A stretch of 51,756 nucleotides of DNA from Micavibrio sp. (GTDB taxonomy: Bacteria; Pseudomonadota; Alphaproteobacteria; Micavibrionales; Micavibrionaceae). The notes under the pieces are model-generated. The model had not been told where the DNA came from, searched no databases, and worked only from the letters and a program-made list of their open reading frames with translations. The translations under genes were made by a program, and so were the position numbers. The stretch is from NCBI GenBank assembly GCA_002708415.1, contig PANS01000032.1, positions 1-51,756 on the forward strand. Direction: 5' to 3'. This document shows positions 41,549 through 50,860 of this stretch, piece after piece (the stretch's first letter is position 1; each line of letters begins with the position of its first letter).

Positions 41549-42143
41549 GAAACAATCAAAAGCACCTGTCAATGAATGGTCAGATTTTATTGATGCGGAT
41601 CGTGTTGATAATAAGCCATTGTCTACGAAGATTGAGGCGAGCGAGGAGCAACGTAAAAATGTTGCCTTGCGCGCTAATTTACCTGCGATTAGTGAACTTA
41701 AAGCTGATTTGACTGTTGAGCGTGAACAAGCGGGGCGTGTTGTTCATGTTACTGGACGCTTTAATGCGATGATCACGCTTGTCTGCTCAATTACGGCAGA
41801 AGAATTTTCATTTGAGGTTGAAGAGCCAGTGGAAGGCTGGTTTGAAGACAAAGAAAGCACAGTTTCCTTTTTAAAGGCTGTTAAAGAGCGCGATGGACAG
41901 CAACAAAAGGGTGGTATCGAGGTTGAAATCACGCCAGAGGAAGAAGACCCAGAAGATATGATTAACGGCCAGATTGATCTGGGTGAGTTGGTTGTGCAGC
42001 ACCTAATCCTCGCGATTCCCTCATATCCACGTAAAGACGGAGCGCAGCATGATCTTGGTGATGAGGATATTGTGCCTTTAGAAGAAAGCCCTTTACGTAA
42101 AAATCCGTTTGAGGCGCTGAAAGACTGGAAAGAGCGGCGATAA
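41541..42143 (+). CDS. DUF177 (YceD-like) protein
   Basis: EEPVEGWFED; IDLGELVVQHLILAIPSYPRK; LRKNPFEALKDWK; followed by rpmF. Confidence 0.9.
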   Translation: MSKKQSKAPVNEWSDFIDADRVDNKPLSTKIEASEEQRKNVALRANLPAISELKADLTVEREQAGRVVHVTGRFNAMITLVCSITAEEFSFEVEEPVEGWFEDKESTVSFLKAVKERDGQQQKGGIEVEITPEEEDPEDMINGQIDLGELVVQHLILAIPSYPRKDGAQHDLGDEDIVPLEESPLRKNPFEALKDWKERR

Positions 42144-42253
42144 TATTATTTCGCAAATTTTTAATGTTTTGCTTGCCTTTTGCCCCTTATGTTGGGTATA
42201 AAGCGGCCAGAATAACAAGAATTTAGACTGTTTTAAAATTAAAGGACAAGACC

Positions 42254-42433
42254 ATGGCTGTTCCAAAGACAAAAATTAGTAAAGCGAAACGTGGATCACG
42301 TCGTTCGCATGACGCGTTAACAGTAACTCAGTGGGTTGAAGATCAGCACACTGGTGAGCCAAAACGCCGCCACCACATTGACCTTAAGACTGGTACTTAT
42401 AAGGGTCGTCAGGTTTTAGAAACACGCGACTAA
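42254..42433 (+). CDS. rpmF: 50S ribosomal protein L32 (59 aa, absent from the ORF track)
   Basis: My translation: [59 protein letters not shown]. Confidence 0.95.
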   Translation: MAVPKTKISKAKRGSRRSHDALTVTQWVEDQHTGEPKRRHHIDLKTGTYKGRQVLETRD

Positions 42434-42532
42434 TCGCATTTGTTTTCTATATTTATAAAGAATCTGTGAGTTTCGTTGAGCAATTAACGAAACTCTTTTC
42501 TTTTTTAGAAATCTTCCCGTATTGTCACGAAT

Positions 42533-43591
42533 ATGAGTTCTACAATGAATTACCGGCAAATTATCGCAGTTGACGCTATGGGCGGGGATTTTGGCCCTTC
42601 TATTGTGATCGCTGGTGTAGCAGAGGCTTTTTCTAAATTAGAGGGCACGAAGTTTATGCTCTATGGTGATCGTGATAAGATCGGTGTAGAGCTTGATAAG
42701 TATGAGGCGCTCAAGCCTCATGCAGAGATTCACCATACGGATAAAGCAATCTCAAGCGAAGAAAAACCATCGACTGCAGTGCGTAATAGTAAAGGTAGTT
42801 CTATGCGCCTTGCTATTGAGGCTGTTAAGGATGGTCGCGCTGATGCGATTGTGTCTGCAGGGAATACGGGTGCGCTTATGGCGATGTCAAAGCTCTTGTT
42901 AAGGTGCCTTCCGGGCATCAATCGTCCAGCTATTGCGAGCGTTATGCCGACAATGACAGGAAAGAGTGTTATGCTTGATCTGGGGGCGAACCTGACTTGT
43001 GATGCAGAAGTGTTGACGCAGTTTGCCGTTCTTGGCGCTGTTTATGCCCGCGTCGTACAAGGGATTACAAAGCCGACAGTAGGGCTTTTGAATGTTGGAA
43101 CAGAAGACATGAAAGGGCATGAAGAGCTTCGTAATGCGGCTTCTGTTCTTTCCAATGTTGAGTTTCCAGGAAAATATTATGGTTTTATTGAAGGCGATGA
43201 CATTACCAAAGGGACAGTCGATGTGGTTGTAACAGATGGTTTTACAGGAAATATTGCGCTTAAAACAGCAGAGGGTGTGGGCAAGCTTTCAAAAGAATAC
43301 TTAACGCAGGCTTTTAAATCATCTCCATTTGCGATGCTTGGTTACCTTCTTTCTCGTGGCGCTATTAAGAAGATGAAAGATCGTGTTGATCCGCGCAAAT
43401 ATAATGGTGGTATGTTCCTCGGCGTGAATGGCGTCTGCGTAAAAAGTCATGGTGGTAGTGATGCCGAAGGAACCGCAAATGCCATTATGGTTGCATCAAA
43501 TTTGGTGCAAAATGGCTTTAATCAACGTGTTGCGGCGCAAATTGAACAACTAATGGATCAGGAATCCTTTATTTCTGTTGTGGGTGTATAA
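42533..43591 (+). CDS. plsX: Phosphate acyltransferase PlsX
   Basis: IIAVDAMGGDFGPSIVI; SAGNTGALMAMSKLLLRCLPGINRPA; VVTDGFTGNIALKTAEG. Confidence 0.97.
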   Translation: MSSTMNYRQIIAVDAMGGDFGPSIVIAGVAEAFSKLEGTKFMLYGDRDKIGVELDKYEALKPHAEIHHTDKAISSEEKPSTAVRNSKGSSMRLAIEAVKDGRADAIVSAGNTGALMAMSKLLLRCLPGINRPAIASVMPTMTGKSVMLDLGANLTCDAEVLTQFAVLGAVYARVVQGITKPTVGLLNVGTEDMKGHEELRNAASVLSNVEFPGKYYGFIEGDDITKGTVDVVVTDGFTGNIALKTAEGVGKLSKEYLTQAFKSSPFAMLGYLLSRGAIKKMKDRVDPRKYNGGMFLGVNGVCVKSHGGSDAEGTANAIMVASNLVQNGFNQRVAAQIEQLMDQESFISVVGV

Positions 43592-43594
43592 GAA

Positions 43595-44569
43595 ATGGCT
43601 GTGACGTCAATCATTAAGGGCACAGGCTCTTACCTTCCTGAAAAGGTTCTCACCAATGCCGATCTTGAAAAGATGGTTGATACAACTGATGAATGGATCG
43701 TGCAGCGTAGTGGTATTAAAGAACGCTGCATTGCTGCAGAAAATGAAACGACTGGAATGATGGCCATTGAAGCGGCCAAAAGTGCGATGGATGCTGCGGG
43801 TTTTTCTGCTAGTGATATTGATGGTGTTATCGTTGCAACAACAACGCCTGATCGCACTTTTCCATCTGTTGCGGCAAAAGTTCAAGGGGAGCTTAATATT
43901 CCACATGGTCTCGCCTTTGATATACAAGCTGTTTGCACAGGTTTTGTTTATGCTCTGGCGACGGCAGATAACTTTATCAAAATGGGGCAGGCCAAACGTA
44001 TTCTTGTTATTGGCGCCGAAAAAATGAGTTCAATCGTTGATTGGAAAGATCGTACAACTTGTGTTCTTTTTGCTGATGGTGCAGGCGCGGTTATATTAGA
44101 AGCCGCCGAGAATGATAAAGGTTTAGAGGGGCAGGGAATACATTCTACGCATCTTTATGCCAATGGTTCTAGACGTGAATTGCTACAAACAAGTGGCGGC
44201 GCTTCGACGACAGGTGATGCGGGCGTGATTGAAATGCAGGGCCGTGATGTTTTTAAATATGCGGTCACATACATGGCCGATGTTGTTGAAGAAACGTTAA
44301 AACATAACAATATCAGTTCCGACGCTATTGATTGGCTCGTCCCGCATCAGGCAAATATTCGCATTATTGAATCAACGGCGAAAAAGCTCGACATGCCAAT
44401 GGATAAAGTTGTTGTGACGGTGGATCGTCATGGAAATACATCGGCGGCCTCTATCCCACTTGCGCTTGATGAAGCGGTGCGTGATGGCCGTATTAAGCGC
44501 GGTGAAATGCTTCTTATCGAAGCCATGGGCGGCGGCCTTACTTGGGGTGCGGCGTTGGTTAGATTCTAG
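43595..44569 (+). CDS. fabH: Beta-ketoacyl-ACP synthase III
   Basis: GTGSYLPEKVLTNADLEKMVDTTDEWI; AVCTGFVYAL; VPHQANIRII; HGNTSAASIPLALDEA. Confidence 0.98.
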   Translation: MAVTSIIKGTGSYLPEKVLTNADLEKMVDTTDEWIVQRSGIKERCIAAENETTGMMAIEAAKSAMDAAGFSASDIDGVIVATTTPDRTFPSVAAKVQGELNIPHGLAFDIQAVCTGFVYALATADNFIKMGQAKRILVIGAEKMSSIVDWKDRTTCVLFADGAGAVILEAAENDKGLEGQGIHSTHLYANGSRRELLQTSGGASTTGDAGVIEMQGRDVFKYAVTYMADVVEETLKHNNISSDAIDWLVPHQANIRIIESTAKKLDMPMDKVVVTVDRHGNTSAASIPLALDEAVRDGRIKRGEMLLIEAMGGGLTWGAALVRF

Positions 44570-44570
44570 G

Positions 44571-45050
44571 TTACATCAAGGCGCGAAGCACTCTTGGCAC
44601 AATCTTTTTTATATTTTCTTTTGACGGTATCAGTGACCATGCAGCCTTTGCTGCAGGGGTAGGGTTAAACTCTGATCTAAGCTCTGATAAAGGGTTTTTC
44701 CACCTTCTAGCTTCTAATATTTTTACATTTTTGTCTTTACGATTTTCAATACCATGAACAATCATTTGCTTTGTACGGTATTTAATATCACTACGTTGCG
44801 ATGCTCTAGAAAATGCTGATGCAAGGGATAGTACTGTGGGAACTGCTACTTGAGCAATATGACTAACTTCTGGAATAGGGAAGAACGCCAGCGTTGCTGC
44901 TGTCGCTCCAAAACTGTATTTTAAGCCTCTGCTAATGATGAGGTGCGCTGTTTCTACGGGGCTTGCATTTGATTTCCATTGGTTAGCAACCCTGATTGCT
45001 GTCTCGCGTTTTTTTTGTTTTAACGCTTCTGTTTCTACATCTTTTGCCAT
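44571..45050 (-). CDS. Hypothetical protein
   Basis: 159-aa ORF convergent with fabH; no family recognised. Confidence 0.6.
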   Translation of the reverse strand: MAKDVETEALKQKKRETAIRVANQWKSNASPVETAHLIISRGLKYSFGATAATLAFFPIPEVSHIAQVAVPTVLSLASAFSRASQRSDIKYRTKQMIVHGIENRKDKNVKILEARRWKNPLSELRSEFNPTPAAKAAWSLIPSKENIKKIVPRVLRALM

Positions 45051-45262
45051 ATTAGAACTCCACTTGTTCGGGGGAATGTATATAAATTAACGACATATGT
45101 AAATAAAAATAATATAAAGAACACACTCTATCCCTCTATAAAAACACAATTTTTCAAATTTTATTCAAAAGTTTTGTGGTTAAGTCTTCTTGTGCGATTG
45201 ACGATAAAGGCTTTGGGCGCTTAAAGTTTACCCATATAAAACATTGATGGAGTCTTAAGGTA

Positions 45263-45634
45263 ATGACGTTGCCACCAGAAACTAAAACTATGACCCGTGC
45301 CGATTTGGCCGAAGCCGTTTATGCGCAAGTGGGTCTATCTCGTAATGAATCATCGGATCTTGTTGAGCAAGTTTTGGATGAAATGATGGCCGCCTTGAGT
45401 GAAGGGGATAATGTTAAAATTTCTTCTTTTGGAAGCTTTTCAGTAAAGCAAAAGGCGGAACGTGTTGGGCGTAACCCAAAAACGGGTGTTGAAGTGCCAA
45501 TTAGCCCGCGTAAAGTGTTGGTGTTTCGCGCTTCGCATGTGCTTAAAGATAAAATCAATAAAGCAACGCAAGCTGCTGAAACATCAGAGCCTTCTTCTAA
45601 TCCACCGTTTGGTTCAAACGACGACTTATTTTAA
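45263..45634 (+). CDS. ihfA: Integration host factor subunit alpha
   Basis: [71 protein letters not shown]. Confidence 0.95.
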   Translation: MTLPPETKTMTRADLAEAVYAQVGLSRNESSDLVEQVLDEMMAALSEGDNVKISSFGSFSVKQKAERVGRNPKTGVEVPISPRKVLVFRASHVLKDKINKATQAAETSEPSSNPPFGSNDDLF

Positions 45635-45688
45635 TTTTTAACGATCCAATTTAATAAAAAGCTAATAGAGAAACTATAAGAGATAATC

Positions 45689-46369
45689 ATGCAAAATCCA
45701 TATCGTGTTACGCCCCCTTTAATGTCAGAAGACACCGCGCCGAGTGCTTCGGATGAAACGCAGGTACGTCAGCCGACATTTAGCGCGCCGGTAGAACCTC
45801 AAGCCCAGACGCAGAGGGGCACAAAGCTTGAAAGCTCTGTCGAGATGGAGCCTATTCAGAAAAAAGAACAGGTCGCGGATAGTGCGGTTAAAGCTTCTGC
45901 AAGCGCGCAATCTGGCGCATCGAAAAAGAAAGTTCAAAAAGCACCAAATGCCTTTCGTACAATTAGTGAAGTGGCAACGGAGTTGGACGTACAACAACAT
46001 GTTCTTCGTTTTTGGGAAACAAAATTTACGCAAGTAAAACCATTAAAACGTGGTGGTGGCCGTCGTTACTATCGTCCTGAAGACGTTGCGATTTTAAAAC
46101 GTATCCACCATCTTCTCTACACAGAAGGGTACACGATTAAAGGTGTTCAAAAGCTTCTTAAAGGTCGCGGTAAATCACAAGTTGTTGCGGCAGAAGCCAA
46201 TAATGAAAATGCGGCGCGTGATGTTGCGCCTGCGCCACAGCCAAAAGTTCAAGCGCCCGTACAGGCGCAAGCGACGGCGGAGCCTGCGGGCATGTCAGCA
46301 AAACAGCGAGCCGTTCTTGAAATGATGCTCGCTGAACTTAAATCTTTACGCAGTATGGTGAAGGCTTAG
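45689..46369 (+). CDS. MerR family transcriptional regulator
   Basis: [69 protein letters not shown]. Confidence 0.94.
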   Translation: MQNPYRVTPPLMSEDTAPSASDETQVRQPTFSAPVEPQAQTQRGTKLESSVEMEPIQKKEQVADSAVKASASAQSGASKKKVQKAPNAFRTISEVATELDVQQHVLRFWETKFTQVKPLKRGGGRRYYRPEDVAILKRIHHLLYTEGYTIKGVQKLLKGRGKSQVVAAEANNENAARDVAPAPQPKVQAPVQAQATAEPAGMSAKQRAVLEMMLAELKSLRSMVKA

Positions 46370-46372
46370 TCT

Positions 46373-46813
46373 TTAAGCTATTATCGCTTGCGGCGCACCT
46401 ACTTTAGGTTGCCCGTTCGTTGGTTCTTGTGATGCTTTGACGTGTTCATAATCACCTAAGGACTTTACCACATCAGACATGATTGGTGATAGGTCTCTTA
46501 GTAGAGGTTGTGGACTTTTTTCTGCAATTTTTGTCCAAGAGAGTGCGGTCATACCTACAGTGGTATCTGTTTCTGAGAGACTTGTTACTAACGCTGCAGT
46601 GGCTTTTGCGGCATTGTTTGCAAAGTTAACTTTAACAATACGCGCAAATTCAATTTGTGCTTTCCCTTGCTTAGATTCAAGCTCAATTTGAGATGTTGTT
46701 GGCTCTTTTATAAGTTCGATCAGTTTTGAAAATATAGGGTTTTGTCGTTGCGCTGTTGGTAAATCGTCCATAATTGTTATCCTTCTATTACATAGGGAGG
46801 AGTGTGTTACCAT
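46373..46813 (-). CDS. Hypothetical protein
   Basis: 146-aa ORF between merR and tRNA-Pro; a start at MDDLPTAQRQNPIF is more likely; no family recognised. Confidence 0.55.
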   Translation of the reverse strand: MVTHSSLCNRRITIMDDLPTAQRQNPIFSKLIELIKEPTTSQIELESKQGKAQIEFARIVKVNFANNAAKATAALVTSLSETDTTVGMTALSWTKIAEKSPQPLLRDLSPIMSDVVKSLGDYEHVKASQEPTNGQPKVGAPQAIIA

Positions 46814-46891
46814 AATCTACAAAAGTTTGTAAACATCTATTTGATTTGTTGGATAAATTTGGGTAATTAAGACAGTATTCATTGAAGATGT

Positions 46892-46968
46892 CGGAGTGTG
46901 GCGCAGTCTGGTAGCGCACTCGCCTGGGGGGCGAGGGGTCGGAGGTTCAAGTCCTCTCACTCCGACCA
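46892..46968 (+). tRNA. tRNA-Pro (anticodon GGG), CCA encoded
   Basis: cggagtgtggcgcagtctggtagcgcactcgcctggggggcgaggggtcggaggttcaagtcctctcactccgacca folds as a cloverleaf; anticodon loop ctGGGgg. Confidence 0.96.
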
Positions 46969-47002
46969 AATCCATAAATATTACGTAGCGTAGATTCGTA
47001 TT

Positions 47003-47036
47003 AGAGGGGGCGGGTAGAATAACCTCCTCTTTTTTA
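47003..47036 (+). terminator. Intrinsic terminator downstream of tRNA-Pro
   Basis: AGAGGGGG-cgggtagaataa-CCTCCTCT followed by tttttt. Confidence 0.82.
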
Positions 47037-47065
47037 AAGGGCATGAACGCGCAAGCGCGTCATGC

Positions 47066-47092
47066 GAGGTTCAAGTCCTCTCACTCCGACCA
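47066..47092 (+). repeat. 27-bp exact direct copy of tRNA-Pro 3' end (T-arm plus acceptor plus CCA)
   Basis: gaggttcaagtcctctcactccgacca is identical to 46942-46968. Confidence 0.95.
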
Positions 47093-47095
47093 TTC

Positions 47096-47641
47096 TTATG
47101 CTTGAGGGCAGTAAGTGTGCGTTCCTGGTGCTTTTGCGTTGTTGATAAAGAAAGAGACGTTAATGCCATCCTCAACTGATTCTTCTCTACCCATTTCATA
47201 GTCTTTCACTGTGGCTATGTTTTGCATTAAGGATGAGTATTGATCTTGGTAAATGGCTGGAGCACTAAGCGCATATACTATATCTAGTCCGTGTGTTGCG
47301 GCGGCAACCGTTTGAAAGGCACTAACCATACTTTGTCTGAATTGTTCTGTATACTCACTATAGGCTTGTTCACCAATGGTTGCCCACGCATAATTGATAG
47401 CACTTATTTCGCTTTGCATAACTATATCAACTTCAATATAACCACCATCTTGCGTGCAGGCTTGAATTGTTTGTGATCGACTGCCGTTTGCCGCATCAAG
47501 AAATGCAAAAACGGGCCCTCTCATCGTAAAGGTTGGTAGGGCATTGTTTTGATAAACAGCTTCGCCCAAATCTTGCGCTTGTACAAAAGAGGAAGCAAGG
47601 GTTAGAACGAGAGACGATAAGGTAGTTGTTAACTTTTTCAT
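47096..47641 (-). CDS. Predicted exported hypothetical protein
   Basis: Signal peptide MKKLTTTLSSLVLTLASSFVQAQ; no family recognised. Confidence 0.6.
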   Translation of the reverse strand: MKKLTTTLSSLVLTLASSFVQAQDLGEAVYQNNALPTFTMRGPVFAFLDAANGSRSQTIQACTQDGGYIEVDIVMQSEISAINYAWATIGEQAYSEYTEQFRQSMVSAFQTVAAATHGLDIVYALSAPAIYQDQYSSLMQNIATVKDYEMGREESVEDGINVSFFINNAKAPGTHTYCPQA

Positions 47642-47728
47642 ATTATAAATATGATTAAATCACGCATTATCTATTAGCGTCCATAATGAATGTATAGTTT
47701 TAAACACTTTTTTGAAAGATAGTGTCTT

Positions 47729-47971
47729 TTAAAGCGCTAATCTTAAAACCATATAAGGAACAAGGTTAAAGACAATGATGAGCAACTTATAACGGGCGAG
47801 ATAATTAAAGTAGGATTGCGCTAAAAACTCGTCACTGACATTGAATAGTTTCTTATGAAACCCCATGGATAGCTGTTTGAAAAAGCAAACCATGATTGTG
47901 GAGATTAGCAGTAAACCAATATTGATACCGAGAGACCAGCCCATAAAATGTGTGAAAGTGGTTAAATCCAT
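47729..47971 (-). CDS. Small membrane protein (DUF6868-like)
   Basis: MDLTTFTHFMGWSLGINIGLLLISTIMVCFFK...YFNYLARYKLLIIVFNLVPYMVLRLAL. Confidence 0.72.
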   Translation of the reverse strand: MDLTTFTHFMGWSLGINIGLLLISTIMVCFFKQLSMGFHKKLFNVSDEFLAQSYFNYLARYKLLIIVFNLVPYMVLRLAL

Positions 47972-48189
47972 TGAAATTTTCCTTGCTCTTGAGTGGGGTG
48001 TTCATAAGTTAGCATGATTTTTAACATTGACTCAATAATGCCTTTGATATATTTGAGGTAAATAAATACCTCTATTTTAACCTCCTGTTTTTATACGTTT
48101 TTTCTTGACTATGATGCATGTTTGTTGCAAAACAGCGCCAGAATTCAAAAGAGTTTGAAATTATAAGGAAAAAACCCAAGGAGGGTAGA

Positions 48190-48651
48190 ATGAAAACTTA
48201 TTCAGCAAAAGCCGCTGACATCGAAAAGAAATGGTTTATCGTTGATGCCGAAGACGTAGTTCTTGGTCGTCTTGCGACAATCGTTGCTAATCGTATCCGT
48301 GGTAAACATAAACCAACTTATACACCGCACATGGATGATGGTGATCACGTTGTTGTGATCAACGCTCAAAAAGTTCGTCTAACGGGTAAAAAGCGTGATA
48401 ACGACATTTTTTACTGGCACACAGGTTATCCTGGTGGAATTAAAGAACGTTCAAAAGGTGCTATCCTTGATGGTGAGTTCCCAGAACGTGTTGTTCACAA
48501 AGCGATTGAGCGTATGGTTCCACGTGGCCCACTTGGTCGTCTCGCAATGGGTAACCTTCGCGTATACCCTGGTGCAGAACACCCGCATGAAGCACAAAAG
48601 CCAGAAGTACTCGATGTTGCTGGCATGAACCCTAAGAATAAGAGAGCATAA
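48190..48651 (+). CDS. rplM: 50S ribosomal protein L13
   Basis: [60 protein letters not shown] aaggagg before ATG 48190. Confidence 0.97.
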   Translation: MKTYSAKAADIEKKWFIVDAEDVVLGRLATIVANRIRGKHKPTYTPHMDDGDHVVVINAQKVRLTGKKRDNDIFYWHTGYPGGIKERSKGAILDGEFPERVVHKAIERMVPRGPLGRLAMGNLRVYPGAEHPHEAQKPEVLDVAGMNPKNKRA

Positions 48652-48653
48652 CA

Positions 48654-49181
48654 ATGTCTGAAGCAATCAAAGATCTTAAAGACCTCAAAGACCTCAAAGA
48701 GGCAACTAGCGATGCGAAGGCAGAAGCTGCTGCTCCTGCTGCAAACTCAGAAGCACAAGAGGCTCCGTCTCCTCGTGTTAAAAAAGTAGATGATTTAGGC
48801 CGTGCGTATGCAACTGGTCGTCGTAAAGAATCTGTAGCGCGTGTTTGGCTTTCAAAAGGAACGGGTAAAGTTGTTGTAAATGGTAAAGTACAAGATGAGT
48901 ACTTCTGCCGTCAGACACACCTTTTGGTTCTTAATCAGCCATTCCTTATCGCAGATCGTGTTAATCAATTTGACGTGATGTGTACTGTAAAAGGTGGCGG
49001 TCTTTCTGGCCAAGCTGGTGCGGTTCGTCACGGTATCTCACGCGCGCTTGAAAACTTTGAGCCTGAGCTACGTCCAAGCTTGAAAAAAGCGGGCATGCTT
49101 ACACGTGATGCACGTGTTGTTGAGCGTAAGAAAATCGGTAAGCACAAAGCGCGTCGTTCTAAACAGTGGGCAAAACGTTAA
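48654..49181 (+). CDS. rpsI: 30S ribosomal protein S9
   Basis: [26 protein letters not shown]...[12 protein letters not shown]. Confidence 0.97.
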   Translation: MSEAIKDLKDLKDLKEATSDAKAEAAAPAANSEAQEAPSPRVKKVDDLGRAYATGRRKESVARVWLSKGTGKVVVNGKVQDEYFCRQTHLLVLNQPFLIADRVNQFDVMCTVKGGGLSGQAGAVRHGISRALENFEPELRPSLKKAGMLTRDARVVERKKIGKHKARRSKQWAKR

Positions 49182-49297
49182 CAGCCATACTTTCCTTCTG
49201 GATGTCGTTGGATTTCACCTCGCGTATATTTATACGCTTTGGTTTATCCGCCTAACCAAAAGAAAAGCCTGTTTGTTATATCGTTATATATTTATTC

Positions 49298-49327
49298 AAA
49301 AAAGGCGCTCTTTAGGCGCCTTTTTTG
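49298..49327. terminator. Bidirectional intrinsic terminator between rpsI and sdaA
   Basis: AAAAAAGGCGC-tcttta-GGCGCCTTTTTT. Confidence 0.88.
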
Positions 49328-49336
49328 TTGAAGGTT

Positions 49337-50734
49337 CTAACACTCTGGCAAGTTAACCGCTAAGCCTCCTTGGCTGGTTTCTTTATAGCGGTTAGACATA
49401 TCAAGGCCAGTCTGACGCATTGTTTCAATGCAGTTATCAAGCGGAATAATGTGTGTTCCGTCACCGCGTAAGGCTAACGATGCTGCCGTCACAGCTTTTA
49501 CGGCGCCTAAACCATTTCTTTCAATGCAGGGGATTTGAACAAGGCCGCCGACGGGATCGCAGGTCATTCCCAAATGATGCTCTAAAGCAATCTCTGCCGC
49601 ATTTTCAATCTGTGGAGCTGTACCGCCGAGCGCGGCGCATAGTCCTGCGGCAGCCATAGCAGAGGCCGAGCCAACCTCACCCTGACAACCAACTTCTGCG
49701 CCGGATATTGAGGCATTGTTTTTGATGATGCCGCCAATAGCAGCCGCTGTTAAAAGGAATTCTTCAATGCCTGCTTTGTCAGCATCAGGTGTAAAGTCCA
49801 GGTAATAACGTAGAACTGCTGGAATAACGCCAGCAGCGCCATTGGTGGGAGCGGTGACGACCTGTCCGCCAGCAGCATTTTCTTCGTTCACAGCCATGGC
49901 ATAAACGGCGAGCCATTCATTACAAACGTGGTAGCTTTTGCTATTCTTTTGCTCTTCGTCCTTGAGTTGCTCGTGAATATCTTGGGCGCGGCGATTAACT
50001 TTTAAATCACCGGGAAGTTTTCCATTTCTGCTTAGGCCTCGGTCAATGCATGCATTCATAATTTTCCAGATTTTTTGAATACCTTCACTGGTTTCGCCAA
50101 TAGGGCGGTGACGGCGTTCATTTTGGCGTTTCATCTCGGCTATAGACTGACCTGATTGTTTAGCCATTTCGAGCATCTCATTAGCATTTTTGAAAGGGTA
50201 AGGGATTTCTGACGTGTCAATGTTAGGAGACGTTATATCCTGTTTAAAATGCTCTGCTAGTTCTTTCTCAGATAGAACAAAACCGCCACCGATGGAATAG
50301 TATGTCTCGCAGAGAATCTCTTTTCCGTCATCATCTTTTGCATAGAACTTCATGCCGTTTGGGTGACCTTCGAGCGGTGGGCCATAATCAAAAATAATGT
50401 CTGTTTCTGGATCAAAACAGGCGTTTATAGTGGAACCAACTTTAATGTTTTTTTCTTTTTTGAGCCGTTCAATGTGTTTGGTTACTTCATTGGGATCAAT
50501 TGTATCGGGCGTGAATCCCAAAAGACCGAGGATAATAGCTTTGTCACTGGCATGGCCTTTTCCTGTAAAAGCAAGGGAGCCGTGAAGGGAGGCTGAAATA
50601 TGTGCAACATTTTCTTGTGTGTCATGATCTTGTAATAAAGATAAAAATCTTATGGCTGCGGACATAGGCCCCATTGTATGAGAGCTTGAAGGGCCAATAC
50701 CTATCTTGAAGAGGTCAAAAACACTGATAAACAA
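49337..50734 (-). CDS. sdaA: L-serine ammonia-lyase, single-chain
   Basis: [62 protein letters not shown]. Confidence 0.96.
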   Translation of the reverse strand: MFISVFDLFKIGIGPSSSHTMGPMSAAIRFLSLLQDHDTQENVAHISASLHGSLAFTGKGHASDKAIILGLLGFTPDTIDPNEVTKHIERLKKEKNIKVGSTINACFDPETDIIFDYGPPLEGHPNGMKFYAKDDDGKEILCETYYSIGGGFVLSEKELAEHFKQDITSPNIDTSEIPYPFKNANEMLEMAKQSGQSIAEMKRQNERRHRPIGETSEGIQKIWKIMNACIDRGLSRNGKLPGDLKVNRRAQDIHEQLKDEEQKNSKSYHVCNEWLAVYAMAVNEENAAGGQVVTAPTNGAAGVIPAVLRYYLDFTPDADKAGIEEFLLTAAAIGGIIKNNASISGAEVGCQGEVGSASAMAAAGLCAALGGTAPQIENAAEIALEHHLGMTCDPVGGLVQIPCIERNGLGAVKAVTAASLALRGDGTHIIPLDNCIETMRQTGLDMSNRYKETSQGGLAVNLPEC

Positions 50735-50860
50735 AGAAAATACCCTATTTTATTATATTGTAAGGTCATTCTATCACAATAAAAATATTGAGGGAATTGT
50801 CTTGAACTGGCGCGGTAGTCCAGTCATATTGTGGCATTATTTAATAAATAGGGAATAATC

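Noticed and set aside
46817-47044. Minus-strand ORF containing VGVRGLEPPTPRPPGECATRLRHTP
   Set aside because: It is the antisense translation of tRNA-Pro, a well-known spurious ORF pattern; not a gene.
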